From: Clytia hemisphaerica
Lineage: Eukaryota; Cnidaria; Hydrozoa; Leptothecata; Clytiidae
NCBI GenBank assembly: GCA_902728285.1
Contig: CACVBU010001236.1
Span: forward strand, 1,419,629-1,483,628
DNA length: 64,000 nucleotides
Direction: 5' to 3'
The notes below the pieces were generated by a model. The model did not search any database. It was not told the origin of the DNA and was given only the letters and a program-made list of their open reading frames with translations. Shown one piece after another: positions 10,631 through 21,664 of the stretch. The translations under genes and the position numbers were made by a program. Numbering within the stretch: position 1 is the first letter of the stretch; each line of letters begins with the position of its first letter.

Positions 10631-10801
10631 TTTTGACTTTTTCGCTCTCCCTATTTACAACTGTTTTAAAAATTAGAGATGGAAAGATTATGACCAAACT
10701 AGACAGATTTTTGTCTAGTGAAAATGTAATGTGATAATATCGTTTATATGATAGCATTTGATGTGTTGAAAATTTTTAAAAGAATTTATGATTGTAGTGT
10801 G

Positions 10802-11083
10802 TACTCTCGGGTACCTAATAGCCGGGGGGGGGGTTGGAATAAAGCAGGGGGGGTTGGAAAAAATCTCAAAATTTAATAAGCGGGGGGGTTGGAATAAAAA
10901 TGTCCTGGGTGGAAAATGTTTGAAAAGGAGGCTAATACAGCAGAATTAAGAAAAAAAAGGGAACTTTCAAAACCATTTTTCCAAAAATTAATAAGCGGTG
11001 GGGTTGGAATAAGGATGTCCTGGGTGGACAATTTTCGAAAAATTAATTAGCGGGGGGGGACGGCTATTAGGTACCCGAGAGTA
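10802..11083. mobile_element. G-tract MITE with perfect 23-bp TIRs
   Basis: TIR TACTCTCGGGTACCTAATAG... at 10802-10824 and its exact complement at 11061-11083, with outermost TA compatible with a Tc1/mariner-type target. The interior is four degenerate tandem copies of a motif with TAAGCGGGGGGGTTGGAATA followed by GTCCTGGGTGGA. Confidence 0.85.
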
Positions 11084-11511
11084 TGTAAAGAGTTAAATGG
11101 CGTGCTATGCACGAGTTAGTTTTGATGGCTCCTTTATAGTTTACCGTGTTACTTCAAATAAATGCCCGGGTGCAGTAGCGTAGCCGAGAGGGGCGCAAAC
11201 TTTGCGTAGGAGAGTAGATTTTCATGACACAGTAATTATCTATTAATGTTTATTAACGTGATTTCTTTGGTAGGAAATCCTACCAAAACTTGCTTCACTT
11301 TTCGATAAAGGCCGCTGATCTAGCCGATCGGGGCTATGGTAAATCATTGGTCAAAATCAGTTTGAATACTAAAAGAATAGAATTACAGGGCGTTGAACAG
11401 TTTTTCTCAAAAGAGACTTATTTTTTCGAGATGGGGGCATTTAAAAGTAGAGGGCGTTTATTAGAAGTAACGGCAACTGTAGAGTTTCTCCTTTTCTTGA
11501 GATGTGTAAGA

Positions 11512-11650
11512 CAAGATTACGTCATTTTTCATATCGGAAACATTCGAAAAATCGGAATTTGACTCCTGTGTTGCTATTTTTAGTAATACTCAGGGTTCAA
11601 ATTCCAGCGTTTTGGAGGTGTTTCCGATATGAAACAATGACGTAAGCTTG
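11512..11650. mobile_element. Short MITE upstream of the second Ubl gene
   Basis: Inverted arms of about 34 bp: CAAGATTACGTCATTTTTCA at 11512 with TATCGGAAAC, and complement ending GACGTAAGCTTG at 11650. It lies about 195 bp before the ATG at 11846, at the 5' edge of the duplicated gene fragment. Confidence 0.7.
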
Positions 11651-11845
11651 ACTTAGCATATCCAAGAATATTTTTTATTGTATAAAAAGTGCATATTAGA
11701 AAAAAATACACAAAATACACAAGTAAAGAGAAGTAACAAAACATTCAACAAAAAGACGCTAAAAATCACTATTGGGGACATCATCTTTCCGTCATATCAT
11801 AAAACCAAAAAACAACACTTGGTTCAAATAATACCCAATTTGGCA

Positions 11846-12391
11846 ATGGACAAGAAATTGTTCGACATATGGATCGTAAAACCTAGAGTAAACTTTGAAG
11901 CTCTTGCTACTTCTTTTGGCTCTTCGTTCACCCAGAAAGTAAGCGATAATGACGAGGTCATTGTCCTTAAAAACAGGGTGGCGGCGGTTACTGGACAGGC
12001 AAAGAATGAGGAGAATTATTGTTTTATTGATTTGTGGAGCTCCAAAGATAACCGACAGTTGGAAGACGGCCACACTTTGGCAGAGTATAATCTTTTAGAT
12101 GGTGATAAAATCTTGATGAAGCAGCGTGTCATGATACAGCTCACATTCGTGAATACTGAAGAGATAACTGTATTTTACGAAATCATTGAAAGTGATCTGG
12201 CATGTAAGAATGTCAAAACCTTAATTAAGGAAATCTTGAAGACGCACAAATTGAAGAAGAGTCAGATTTTGGAGATGAAAGATATGAACAATGATGTTGT
12301 CTTGTCGTTAAGTAGTGATCAAAAGTTGTATGAATTTCGTCGATTGCATTTGCGAATCGATAAATCTCGATCGGATTGTAACGTCATGTAA
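11846..12391 (+). CDS. Two-Ubl-domain paralogue of the 8033 gene
   Basis: 181 residues from the first ATG (MDKKLFDIWIV). It corresponds to the last two ubiquitin-like segments of the 585-residue neighbour and has the same C-terminus SRSDCNVM. The reading frame stays open upstream to 11678 without an ATG, so an upstream exon or non-ATG extension cannot be excluded, but ATG 11846 is the simplest start. The final 290 bp are almost identical in nucleotides to 9500-9790, including synonymous sites, whereas the first 170 bp are clearly diverged. The N-terminal zinc-like module and three Ubl segments are missing. It could be a functional short paralogue or a 5'-truncated duplicate kept open by recent gene conversion. 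Confidence 0.65.
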   Translation: MDKKLFDIWIVKPRVNFEALATSFGSSFTQKVSDNDEVIVLKNRVAAVTGQAKNEENYCFIDLWSSKDNRQLEDGHTLAEYNLLDGDKILMKQRVMIQLTFVNTEEITVFYEIIESDLACKNVKTLIKEILKTHKLKKSQILEMKDMNNDVVLSLSSDQKLYEFRRLHLRIDKSRSDCNVM

Positions 12392-12540
12392 TGAGAATGT
12401 TAAAGACCTGGTATAAATAATACATACAGGGTACCATGAATGAAGGCTCTGAGGGTTATTGGGTTTGCGATATAAGGCTATGGCGCTTTATGTGAACCAA
12501 AGTTCAAAAATATATATATATAGTATGAAAAAATAAAATG

Positions 12541-12763
12541 TTTTCTCCTGTCAGAACTACAAACAACAAAGAGTGGCCGAATTCTTTTTCCTCTTAGAGA
12601 GACGATGTTACAATGAAAGGGTAATTAGTCCTCTCTGAGTCCCTCTGTCTTTATCCTGGCTTGGGACAGGCTGACTATCATTTAAGACAGTCAGGCGACA
12701 TTACCCCAGCGGCCTGTACAAGATGACAACAAACTCCAGGTAGACTGACAGGAGAAGAAAACA
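12541..12763. repeat. Putative inverted-repeat element
   Basis: Short termini TTTTCTCCTGTCAG near 12541 and CTGACAGGAGAAGAAAA near 12746-12763 are inverted. The interior has no coding potential. Confidence 0.5.
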
Positions 12764-12855
12764 AAACATGAATCAACAAAGGTGTAAACACCTTAGACTC
12801 CTTTGGAGCCGATATATTTGTCGTTCTTTTTTGTCGTTCTTTTTGAAATTGGCGC

Positions 12856-14840
12856 AAAGTTATTCATAAAAATCATAAAACATGATGACTCTGCAAAACA
12901 AGGATAAAACTTGATAGTGGGAAACTATTCTTTCAGTTCTTTAGAGAAGTGTAGAGAGCCTCAAGCGTAGTTTAGACTAGTTAGGTTTGCGCGTTCCAAT
13001 GTTTTCCAAGGTACAGATGGTTAAGATGGTTATTTGTGAAAAAAAGTGCATTAATTTTAGCGCGAACTTTTTTTTCGTAATTGAGAAATCTAAAGTTTTC
13101 TCGTTAATGAAAGTTTTGCGAATCAGCCTCTTGTTCACTTAATGTTCTATCTTTTATCCTTCGGGTTTTTCACGAGGACTGAATTTTGCGAAAAAGGGGA
13201 ATGCGCAAATATTAATTTTTGAATTACCCAGTGACTATAAGACGGACTAAGTCTAATATCGAGAACATACTTTTTGGACCTACCTGGAGGTCCTTTAATT
13301 TCACCGTTGTCCGTCTGTTCATCTGTTACAAGCTTTTCTCTCGAGATCAGCTCATTAGTTTTCAGTCCATTAGTTTTTTCTCATTTTGCATCGTTACTGA
13401 AAAAGTGACGGAGCCCGATTTTTTGCACAAAGGTGTGCATTTTAACTGCGAATGATATGCTTAAAATCGTTTTTCTTAAAAGTTTTTTTCCCAGTCGCAT
13501 AAGCCAGAAGTCAACGTTTTTCTCTGATACTTTTATAATATATCATTTTTTTGAATACGGAATTCCTTAAAAATCACCGGGACAGCGGAGCTCAGTTCTT
13601 AACTTTTGTGTATTTCTTACATTGTTCTCCGTCACAATTTCATTTTTTAAGGTTTTTGTATTCCTTTGAAGTTCAGAAAAGGGACCCCTATTGTTCGCTC
13701 ATTACAGTCCTCCCCTGGTATTGAGGACGAAAAAATAGCATTTTGAATGCCGGGACTTGATCACAAATCTATACTCGACCAGTGCAGATAAATACCTGAA
13801 ATAAAATTGTAATTTGAATTATTGAGAAAATTATATTGTATTTTTTTATTTTTTGTAATTGTAAGTTCTTTATTTTTTATTATTTCGTTGGAATTTTTTC
13901 GAATTTTCTTGAATTTTCTTGGGCACTTTGTGATGCTATTTATTTCACTGTATTGTATTTTTGTCCCTTCAGTAGGACACAGATTGTATTTTTTCTACAT
14001 AACCAAATATTTAAACCAGATTGATAGTATAAAAGGTCTACATTTCTGAAGGAAAAAATAAATCTATTTTATATTGTTTTTTTGAAAGACCACTACACAG
14101 TTTCATATATGTAACGATTGGCTCAACGGATGATTAGATGTTTTGTTGAGACACGATATCATGAAGGGGTGATAATTAACATATAGCACAAAGTTGCACA
14201 AAGTCTGACCATGCGAAAAAAAGCATAAAATATGATAAGAAAGGCGAGACCAATTTGATTAGTCGTTTTACGGGCCCGACCGACCCTGAAATTACAAAAA
14301 TTCGAAATCAAAATAAAATATATTTTGGTAGTACATTTTTATTTTCATTGCTTTACAAACTCCCAAATTTTCAAAACTTTGGTAGTATTTCCAAGGTTTT
14401 GAGATTTTTATGTTCAATTTTTCATTTTATCCATGAATTCGACCTTTTTGTGTCTTTTTATTTTCTATTTTAAGATGTAGTAATTTTTCCTACCTTTTTA
14501 GGTGATTTTATACAGGTGATTTTGTAGATGGAATTCTACTTTTACTTTTATTTTTTCGCCGACCGACCGACCCTCTTTTCTGGGTAGCTTGGCCCATAAA
14601 CAAATTAAATTGGCTTTGCCTCACTTGGCATAAAAGGGATAAATTTGGTTTCTGGAAACCATTATTTCATTACTTTGGAGCAGCATTCAAAGCTCTCTAA
14701 TTCGATTTTGAAAAGGACGAAACATTGAGGCTGCTTGGTAAAACTAGTTTCTTAAAAAAAAGCGTGTACAACATCAAGAATATCTTCTTTTTTTTTCATT
14801 TTTAGAGGGAATAAAAAAAAACACCAAAAATGATACTCAA
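12856..14840 (+). repeat. Duplicated downstream blocks, units 2 and 3
   Basis: Contains second copies of the 10287-10545 and 10546-10630 segments (12856-13110, 13555-13650), then a third series at 13690-13815, 14115-14190, 14600-14720 and about 14820. The third unit has no recognisable Ubl ORF. Small ORFs here are AT-rich and show no family features. Confidence 0.6.
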
Positions 14841-14890
14841 TTCTACTATTTAAGAATCCAAGAAAAGTGATATCCACTGACCAAAATATA

Positions 14891-17800
14891 ATGGCTCTAC
14901 ACTACAAGAAACCATTTTTACCATCAAGCATACACAAGCTGGTCGATAAAGATGAAATATTAGACACTTGTCAAGATACTTTTCACTACGGATCTAATAA
15001 CGGATTTGATAGCTCAGGATGCTACTTTTCAATATATTTCCAACGAGGTCTTGGACTTAGCAGAGATTACGATGGATGTAAAGTGATGTTGTATCGATTT
15101 GAAAACGACGAAGAAAAGATAGGTGTAAGTGTAACGATTTCTTGGTTATTGCAGTGGAGTTTCCACAACTAGAACACGCACGGGGAACATTAATTTGTTC
15201 GTGTTAAGGAAACTTCGACTTATGGAGTATAATGTGAGACCAGAAAACTTGTTCGAGTTAAGGAGACCTTTGAGTTATAGAGGTTCGAGATAAAGAAACT
15301 CTGTTGTATCTTCAAAAATATTTGCTCTCATTTTTTGTTTCAATAAGTTAGGAAAAAGAGGGAAACTTATATGAAACGAGGATAAATTAAACGTGAACAA
15401 CACGTTTGGTTGAAAAAGATGAATTAGGATAAAACATTGATGACGTAGGTGAAAAGAAGGTAAGTTGGGTAAAGAGAGAATTCTAGCTTGTTATAACTTC
15501 TTTTAGACTTGTTTTATAAATCTGTACCGTTCACCGAAAGTCGTTCAGCCTTCAAATTTCAACCCGTTTGATCCACCCGAAAATGTAGAAGAAAGTGATT
15601 ACGTCACTCAAAAGCTTGAATACGACGTTGTTACAATGCGTTGGTTTAACGTTGAAAAGACGTCCAAAGATGACGGGGACCACCAACTCACTGTTTACAG
15701 TAGCTGTTTGAGACCTCTGTACGAAAACGGTGGCAAAAAGACGATCAATGTTGAGAAAGCTGATAATGGCAATGATGTACTTGTGCTTTCGTATCCTAAT
15801 ATCCAAAAGTTTCTGGGAGCTGATATTAATAATGTAGGTAATGATTTCAATGATAAGGTTATATAAACTTTACTTTTCTGTTTTAAAGTGTTCACTTTAT
15901 ACATTTTTCGTCCTTTGATTTGGAACGAATTGAGTCTTCTTCATTCATTAGTATGGCAGAAATGATAATATTTTGAAGTAGCTTTATATTCTTCCTATTT
16001 CGTTCGTTCGTTCGTTCGTTCGTTCGTTCGTTCGTTCGTTCGTTCGTTCGTTCGTTCGTTCGTTCGTTCGTTCGTTCGTTCGTTCGTTCGTTCGTTCGTT
16101 CGTTCGTTCGTTCGTTCGTTCGTTCGTTCGTTCGTTCGTTCGTTCGTTCGTTCGTTCGTTCGTTCGTTCGTTCGTTCGTTCGTTCGTTCGTTCGTTTCGT
16201 TCGTTCGTTCGTTCGTTCGTTCGTTCGTTCGTTCGTTCGTTCGTTCGTTCGTTCGTTTCGTTCGTTCGTTCGTTCGTTCGTTCGTTCGTTCGTTCGTTCG
16301 TTCGTTCGTTCGTTCGTTCGTTCGTTCGTTCGTTCGTTCGTTCGTTCGTTCGTTCGTTCGTTCGTTCGTTCGTTCGTTCGTTCGTTCGTTCGTTCGTTCG
16401 TTCGTTCGTTCGTTCGTTCGTTCGTTCGTTCATTCAAACATATCAGCGTGAAATTGCTTCACTTTTTAACGCCACTACACGGATTTCGAATTAAGATTTT
16501 TTTGTAACTACAACTTTCTGCATATTTCCATATTTTTTTTTACAGATGGTTTGTGGCAATTTTCTGGTACTGATGGTAACTCCTGATGAAGCAAATTTCA
16601 TTGTTGATCTGATCAAGTTCGATGACAAAGAAATCTTCCATTTCAAACGTCTAACAGCTCGAGGAGATTACACTGTATACAACCCTTTGTCTTTCGGCTT
16701 ACCAAGCAAAGTATATCTGGACATGGAATGGCAAAGGTTTTACGTAATGAGTAATTATGAGTTATATTGCTACGATTTTAACGGTGAAAAGATCTTCGAC
16801 GGTAGCATTCGCAATTACGAAGTAAGAATGATTTATCTTATTTTCTTGTGTTTTAAAGCGATTATATTTTAGGCCAGCAATTGATGCTTTAAAACGTTTT
16901 TTGGCTTTTCGTTAAAAAAACTGTTTGAGAACCATTTCCACAAGGTTTAAGGGTCCAATGCCCAGATATATCTAATATAAAATACCCCTACATAGCGCTG
17001 TAGTCAAGCCACGGTAGTTGAAGTAAAATAATACAACAGTAGAGTTGACCTCAGTAGTAGGCCACAGTTTGGTACCGCTAAATTGTTCAATCAGAACAAA
17101 ACAACTGACGAGACGAGGATAGTTCTCATAAAGATAGTTATTACTTTGCTTCGGTGAAGGAAAGAGTAGCTTCATCTATTGCTTTATAAAAGATATATGT
17201 GGTCGAATATCGCCAAAACAACATTAACCCTTATAACGGCTTACCGTCTTAGACGTTAAAAACACCCAAAATCTTAGACCAACAGAAAGTCATTAACCAG
17301 AGCGTGGGGGTCCTGATTACCCATGCTTCTTTTTTACCTTAAAATGGCCAATGAAGGAGCCAATGACCAAACATGTGACGTCATTACCTCGAATCTTTTA
17401 ACGCAACGCTTGAAAGGTGTTTTTTTGAAACTTTTTGGAAAGGCCTGAAAATTTTAGATGTCTTTTATAGAACACTGAGCTAGAGCTGATCATACACCGT
17501 CTTTTCTCAGTGGACCAAAGTTTGATAGCGGCAATTTTTTCAATCAAGACCATTCATTCGCCTCATCGTTTCCCGTCATGTCAGTTGTTTTGTTCTGATT
17601 GAACATATAACCCGAACCGAAATGCGGTCTACCACTGTAGTTTGCTTTACTCTTTCATTATTTTGCTTCAATTGCTTGAGCTTGAGAAAAACAGAGTGGA
17701 ACTATTGTTTTTAGTGTTTTCTCCGAGGTATAAGAATGTCAGTTACTACTGGGAATGACAAATGTTATAGCAGTTTAAATGTGATGCCCTTATGGAAGGG

Positions 17801-18398
17801 AAGAAAGCCACTGATCCAATTTTTGCATTAGGTTGATAAAATGGTTATTGAGAAAACGATGCAAGTTTCGAACAGAGTCTTCATCACCGCCGTCCGCCAT
17901 ACCATCCCAGACCAATTTCCCATGGATACAATTAGACTGATTGAGATCAGCCGAAACGAAATAAAACTTGGCGATTGCATAAAGCTTTCAAGCAGCAAGT
18001 ATAACTTCATGCATAGATATATTTGGGTTCAGAGATATCTCGGAAAACAATATTTCTGTTGGCTTGAAGCTCGACCAAATACCAATTGTTTCTTCAGCGT
18101 AAATGCGTATGATTTACAAACAGGTGGAGAATCAGTTGTATACAAATTTGAAGAACCATTTTATGGAGATTGTTATTTGAATTGGAATATGAGAGAAATG
18201 GCATTAGTTGGAGAATTGGATGATGAAGAGGGAATCAAACGTCTTTGTGTTGAAAGAATTCCCTTCTTTTTGAGTTCGGATTCGAATTGTGATTCTCTCA
18301 AAGAACAAGCACGTTTTGTTTGCTTGAACAATTTCCATGAAGGTTATCTGTGTCAAAAACTTCCGAAAGATCTTTTACGATTTCTTGACATTTTGTAG
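14891..18398 (+). CDS. Unknown 467-residue protein, possible beta-propeller with SOCS-box-like C-terminus
   Basis: Four exons join in phase 0 throughout: 14891-15124, 15507-15833, 16546-16821 and 17832-18398 (stop TAG). All junctions are GT-AG, and the start is the first ATG in frame (MALHYKKPF). The protein is soluble, with no signal peptide or membrane span. It is rich in short beta-strand-like stretches with aromatic-acidic pairs (FYVMSNYELYCYDF, FFSVNAYDLQTGG), as in beta-propellers. The C-terminus, SLKEQARFVCL about 20 residues before LPKDLLRFL, resembles a SOCS box (BC-box plus LP-type Cul5-box), which in known proteins recruits Elongin B/C and Cullin-5 ubiquitin ligase; one BC-box position is a Cys rather than an aliphatic residue. 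Both ideas are inference, and no family is firmly recognised. Intron 2 carries a very long tetranucleotide repeat. Confidence 0.75.
16001..16431. repeat. (CGTT)n microsatellite, about 430 bp
   Basis: Roughly 107 tandem copies of the tetramer with only two single-T interruptions (near 16195 and 16256). It sits in intron 2 of the 14891-18398 gene, about 115 bp before exon 3. The long Asn-Glu-Arg-Thr ORFs on the minus strand are products of this repeat. Confidence 0.98.
17085..17604. repeat. Inverted-repeat element in intron 3
   Basis: Perfect 25-bp inverted arms: GTTCAATCAGAACAAAACAA... at 17085-17109 and its complement at 17580-17604. Weaker outer pairing extends to about 17020 and 17665. The interior holds a piece related to the 5349-5535 MITE (17311-17352). 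Likely a composite of non-autonomous elements. Confidence 0.6.
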
Positions 18399-18404
18399 TA
18401 ATTT

Positions 18405-18500
18405 GTGGATATCCCTATAGCTTTTCCTACAGGAGGTTGGGATAAATCCTACCCGGTGCTGCGATTCACTTGGCAAGTGATTGTATGTATTACTACATAC
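18405..18500 (+). repeat. SINE core fragment
   Basis: CGGTGCTGCGATTCACTTGG followed by CAAGTGA matches the core just after the tRNA head of the SINE at 4679-5085. The pol III head is absent, so this is a 5'-truncated copy. It starts right after the stop codon of the preceding gene. Confidence 0.5.
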
Positions 18501-19426
18501 TGGTCAACACACAATGTAAAGAATCAGTTTTATACAAATTTGAAAAACCATTTTATAGATACACGAAAATGGAAGATTAAAACACGTCTCCCGAAACTTT
18601 CGCTGATTATAATTTTGCATCATCTGAGGAAATTCACTCCAAACATTTTTGACGACGTCATGCATCTTCACACTTACAATTTTTTGTACATGTCTTTTTT
18701 TAGAGTATATATTTTCATTAAGATAATGATATTGATTTTATTCGCCTCGGGTGACTCAAAATATTGTCTACGTCCTGTGCAAAAAACACATTCTGTCTTA
18801 AGCTACGGAAAAAGACGCACGACACGCTGATTTTTGTCGGGCATAGACAGTGAGACTTTTTAATTGAAAAATAATCCTAGGGGGAGACTAAACACTCAAG
18901 GTTTTTTTAGTCACCAAACCTTTTTTAAGTTTTAAGGCTGAGGTTTTCGGCTTTTTGGCATCTTGTACAGTATAATTTCGTTTCTCGCTCTTCGTCATTT
19001 TTCGTCCATCCTTTAGAACCCATAATGCGGGGTAAAAGTTTGTTGTAGGCAGCCCTTATTCTGTAAGTGGTACTTTAAATGCCTTGAGGGAATTAGTTTT
19101 GACTAAGACTTTTTTTTGCGATGTAGCAAGTTTTTTATTAATTTTGGCGAGGCAGTTATTTCTTCAATATTGGCGAGTTAACTTAGCCAAAATTAATTAC
19201 CTATAAGATATTTGTTTCGTTTATTGGCATGTCCTATTAATTACCTTGGAAATAAAGGATAGTCAGTTGATTGAGTAAAAAAATATCAGATTAGTTTTAA
19301 AATCAATGATAATGTGAGCTTTCAGGACTTGGACAGTTGATGTAAAATCCACTCTGCTTTTTCCGGACTAACTGTATTTCTTATGAAATAGATCAAAATA
19401 AATAAAATGAAAATTAAATGAACTAA
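18501..19426. other. Intergenic, nothing identified
   Basis: AT-rich sequence between the 14891-18398 gene and ZSWIM7. No clear repeat pair or coding signal. The ZSWIM7 promoter should be near its right end. Confidence 0.4.
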
Positions 19427-20378
19427 ATGACGAAACAATTCGAAACTGTCTGTGCTCATCTTCTGCATCAATGCAAAAATGTTGACGTCATCAGTGACGA
19501 ATTAATTGTAGCACTACATAATGTTTTTCAATCTAATATGGTGGTTGAAGCAGCGAAATTAGTAGATGAAAAGAAGATTCAATCCTTGATGTCGGAATCT
19601 GGACGTCATATATTTAAGGTATAATTATACACTCCAATCATACCCATCTCTTCATTATAACGCTTCGATTCTAAGTCTGCATCGAAAATTGAACAGAAGG
19701 GTTCTAAATCTTTTTGTTTTTAGGTAAAATTGATACTTCTAAACAACGATATAAACAGAGAGCGTGGGGGGGGGGGTAACAAGAAATATTTAAACATAAG
19801 GCCAATGAAATCCATTCAATGAGGATTGTTGGTAAGAAGAAAACATACACGTGTCATTATTTTATAGACTGGAAAGTAGATGTTGACAAAGTAAATTTCA
19901 CTTTATGAGGCCCTCCAGCGGACCTTCATTTCACTCAATCACGCAAATTTTTTCCCAAATTCACGCATTCGTGCAATGTTTTTTCGCAATTCACGCAATT
20001 CTTGTTCACGCAATTTTTTATTAATTTTCACGCATCCAAGTGAAAAAGCCTATTCATGCATTCACGCAAACCGCTGGGGGCCCCCTTTATGACATGACCA
20101 GAAACATGAAAAATATATATACTACCTTGATATCAAGTCCAAACTTTCCCATGATCCTTTCGTCCTTTTTTCAGGTGAAAGGAAGCAATGAGAAATGGTA
20201 CATGGTTTCATCTTCCAGTTTTTATTGCAGTTGTCCATCATTTACTTTTCAATTTCTCAAAAAGAAATCTTCATACCTATGCAAACACGTGCTTGCAACG
20301 TTTTTATATAAAGGAGATGTGACCACAGTTACGAATGAAGAATTGACTCTTTTTCTAATGTCATGTTTTGATTCTTGA
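19427..20378 (+). CDS. ZSWIM7: ZSWIM7/SWS1, SWIM zinc finger recombination factor
   Basis: Two exons: 19427-19618 (64 codons) and 20175-20378 (stop TGA), joined in phase 0 with GT-AG ends, giving 131 residues against about 140 in vertebrate ZSWIM7. Conserved features: an N-terminal helical part ending SLMSESGRHIFKV (family form SPSGRRVYQV), then the SWIM motif CxCx(n)CxH read as YCSCPSF...LCKHVLATFLY, which binds zinc. In other animals this protein pairs with the RAD51 paralogue SWSAP1 in the Shu complex and supports homologous recombination and meiosis. The intron contains a CACGCA-array element with 6-bp target duplication, and a MITE starts about 10 bp after the stop. Confidence 0.93.
19917..20084. 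mobile_element. CACGCA-array element, copy 1
   Basis: Ends GAGGCCCTCCAGCGG and CCGCTGGGGGCCCC, flanked by CTTTAT on both sides (19911-19916 and 20085-20090). Interior is degenerate ATTCACGCAA/CACGCATT tandem motifs. Same organisation as 51701-51965, and partly 44025-44230. Confidence 0.8.
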
Positions 20379-20384
20379 TGTTCT

Positions 20385-20606
20385 TTATATCATAAATGTT
20401 TTTTTATAAGAAGTTTCAAAGGCCTTCAGATGTTCTTTAGTTTTTGAGTTTTAGGTCTGAAAATGGTCTTATAAATGTTCTTATAAATGTTCTTAATTTG
20501 ACCATTTTGTGAGTGCTTTTGTGTAATTTCCTGAAAAATTGAATCTTTTTCCGAGTCCTTGAAGATTTACTTTCTTATATGCATTGTTCTTATAAAGAAA
20601 CGTGTA
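20385..20606. mobile_element. TACACG-family MITE, diverged copy
   Basis: Begins about 20390 with (T)nATAAGAAG and ends GTTCTTATAAAGAAACGTGTA. Internal GTTCTTATAAATGTTCTTA and TCTGAAAATGG motifs. Directly follows the ZSWIM7 stop codon. Confidence 0.65.
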
Positions 20607-20806
20607 CTCTTTTAATCTAGGTCTAAAAGGGTTCCGAACATTGAAAAGATATTAGTCAAAATATTGAAATTTTGTCGGGTTTCCGCAAAATCAACAAAAG
20701 TTTACCCAAAGAACAATCAAGGTTAGAAGCCCTATTTTACACTATACTGAAAATAGCCTTGTGCTAGGGCAATTCCGTAGTATAATTAGCCTAATGGGGT
20801 TGTATT

Positions 20807-21070
20807 TACACGTTTTTTTTTTATACAAGGAACACGTTTATAAGGAACTCGAGGCTGAAAATGGTCCAAAAAATATGGAATTGTTTAGGAACTGCTCAGG
20901 CTGAGAATAAAAAAACAAGTTTTAAGGAACAGTAATAGATGGTTATCCAAACTTAGCAGCTATGTAAATAAGGAACTCGATAAGGAACTTTGAGGCTGAA
21001 ATTCTCTGTAAAAATAAGGAACTCCAGGCTCAGAGCAAAGTTAAGGTTCCTTATAAAAAAAAAACGTGTA
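20807..21070. mobile_element. TACACG-family MITE, AAGGAAC subfamily
   Basis: TACACG(T)nATACAAGGAAC at the left and GGTTCCTTATA(A)nCGTGTA at the right. The internal motif is AAGGAACT instead of the AAGAACAT of other members, changed consistently throughout. Confidence 0.85.
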
Positions 21071-21329
21071 TTATTGAAAAAAGAGATGTAATTATTTTTA
21101 ACAACACAAATATACTTGTAAATAATTGTTTAAATTTGTTAAACATAAATAATGCGGAATTGGGAAAAGCAAATTCAATTACACTTTTTCAATGTAACAT
21201 ACTATAGTACAGCAATTCAAATAAATTTTTGTCCTATTGAATTTCGGCTAAACTGCACTGGATCTGTCTAAAATGTCTACTTATTTTTGTTTTTTGTTTT
21301 TTAGCTCTAAAAACAAAAATGATAAAAAA

Positions 21330-21600
21330 TACACGCTTTTTTTTATAAGAATGGTGTTTTTTCATTTCATCATGGATATTCTTAATTTTTTGGCAAAAAT
21401 CATCCATAAATATTCTTACAGTATTCTTAGGTTAAGATCGAAATTGGCAATCTACAGGTTAAAATGCTTTTAAAAATGGCATTCTTAGGTTCAGTTGCTA
21501 AATTCCATGATGGTGATATTCTTACCATATTCTTAATTTTTTGGCCATTTTCATCATGGGCATTCTTATAAAGCGTATTCTTATAAAAAAAAAGCGTGTA
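21330..21600. mobile_element. TACACGC-family MITE, copy B
   Basis: Intact termini TACACGC(T)n and (A)nGCGTGTA. About 90 percent similar by eye to copy A at 5799-6073. It ends 65 bp before the start codon of the CH-domain gene. Confidence 0.88.
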
Positions 21601-21664
21601 TTTGAGAAATAAAAAGCCAACCAGAAGATGTGAACTGTGCAAGAATGATTGATCAAAGTGAAGG

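Noticed and set aside
15892-16437. 181- and 149-residue minus-strand ORFs of repeated NERT
   Set aside because: Pure translation of the CGTT microsatellite; all frames of such a repeat are open.
18405-18830. 141-residue ORF after the unknown gene
   Set aside because: Begins in a SINE fragment. AT-rich hydrophobic translation without conserved features.
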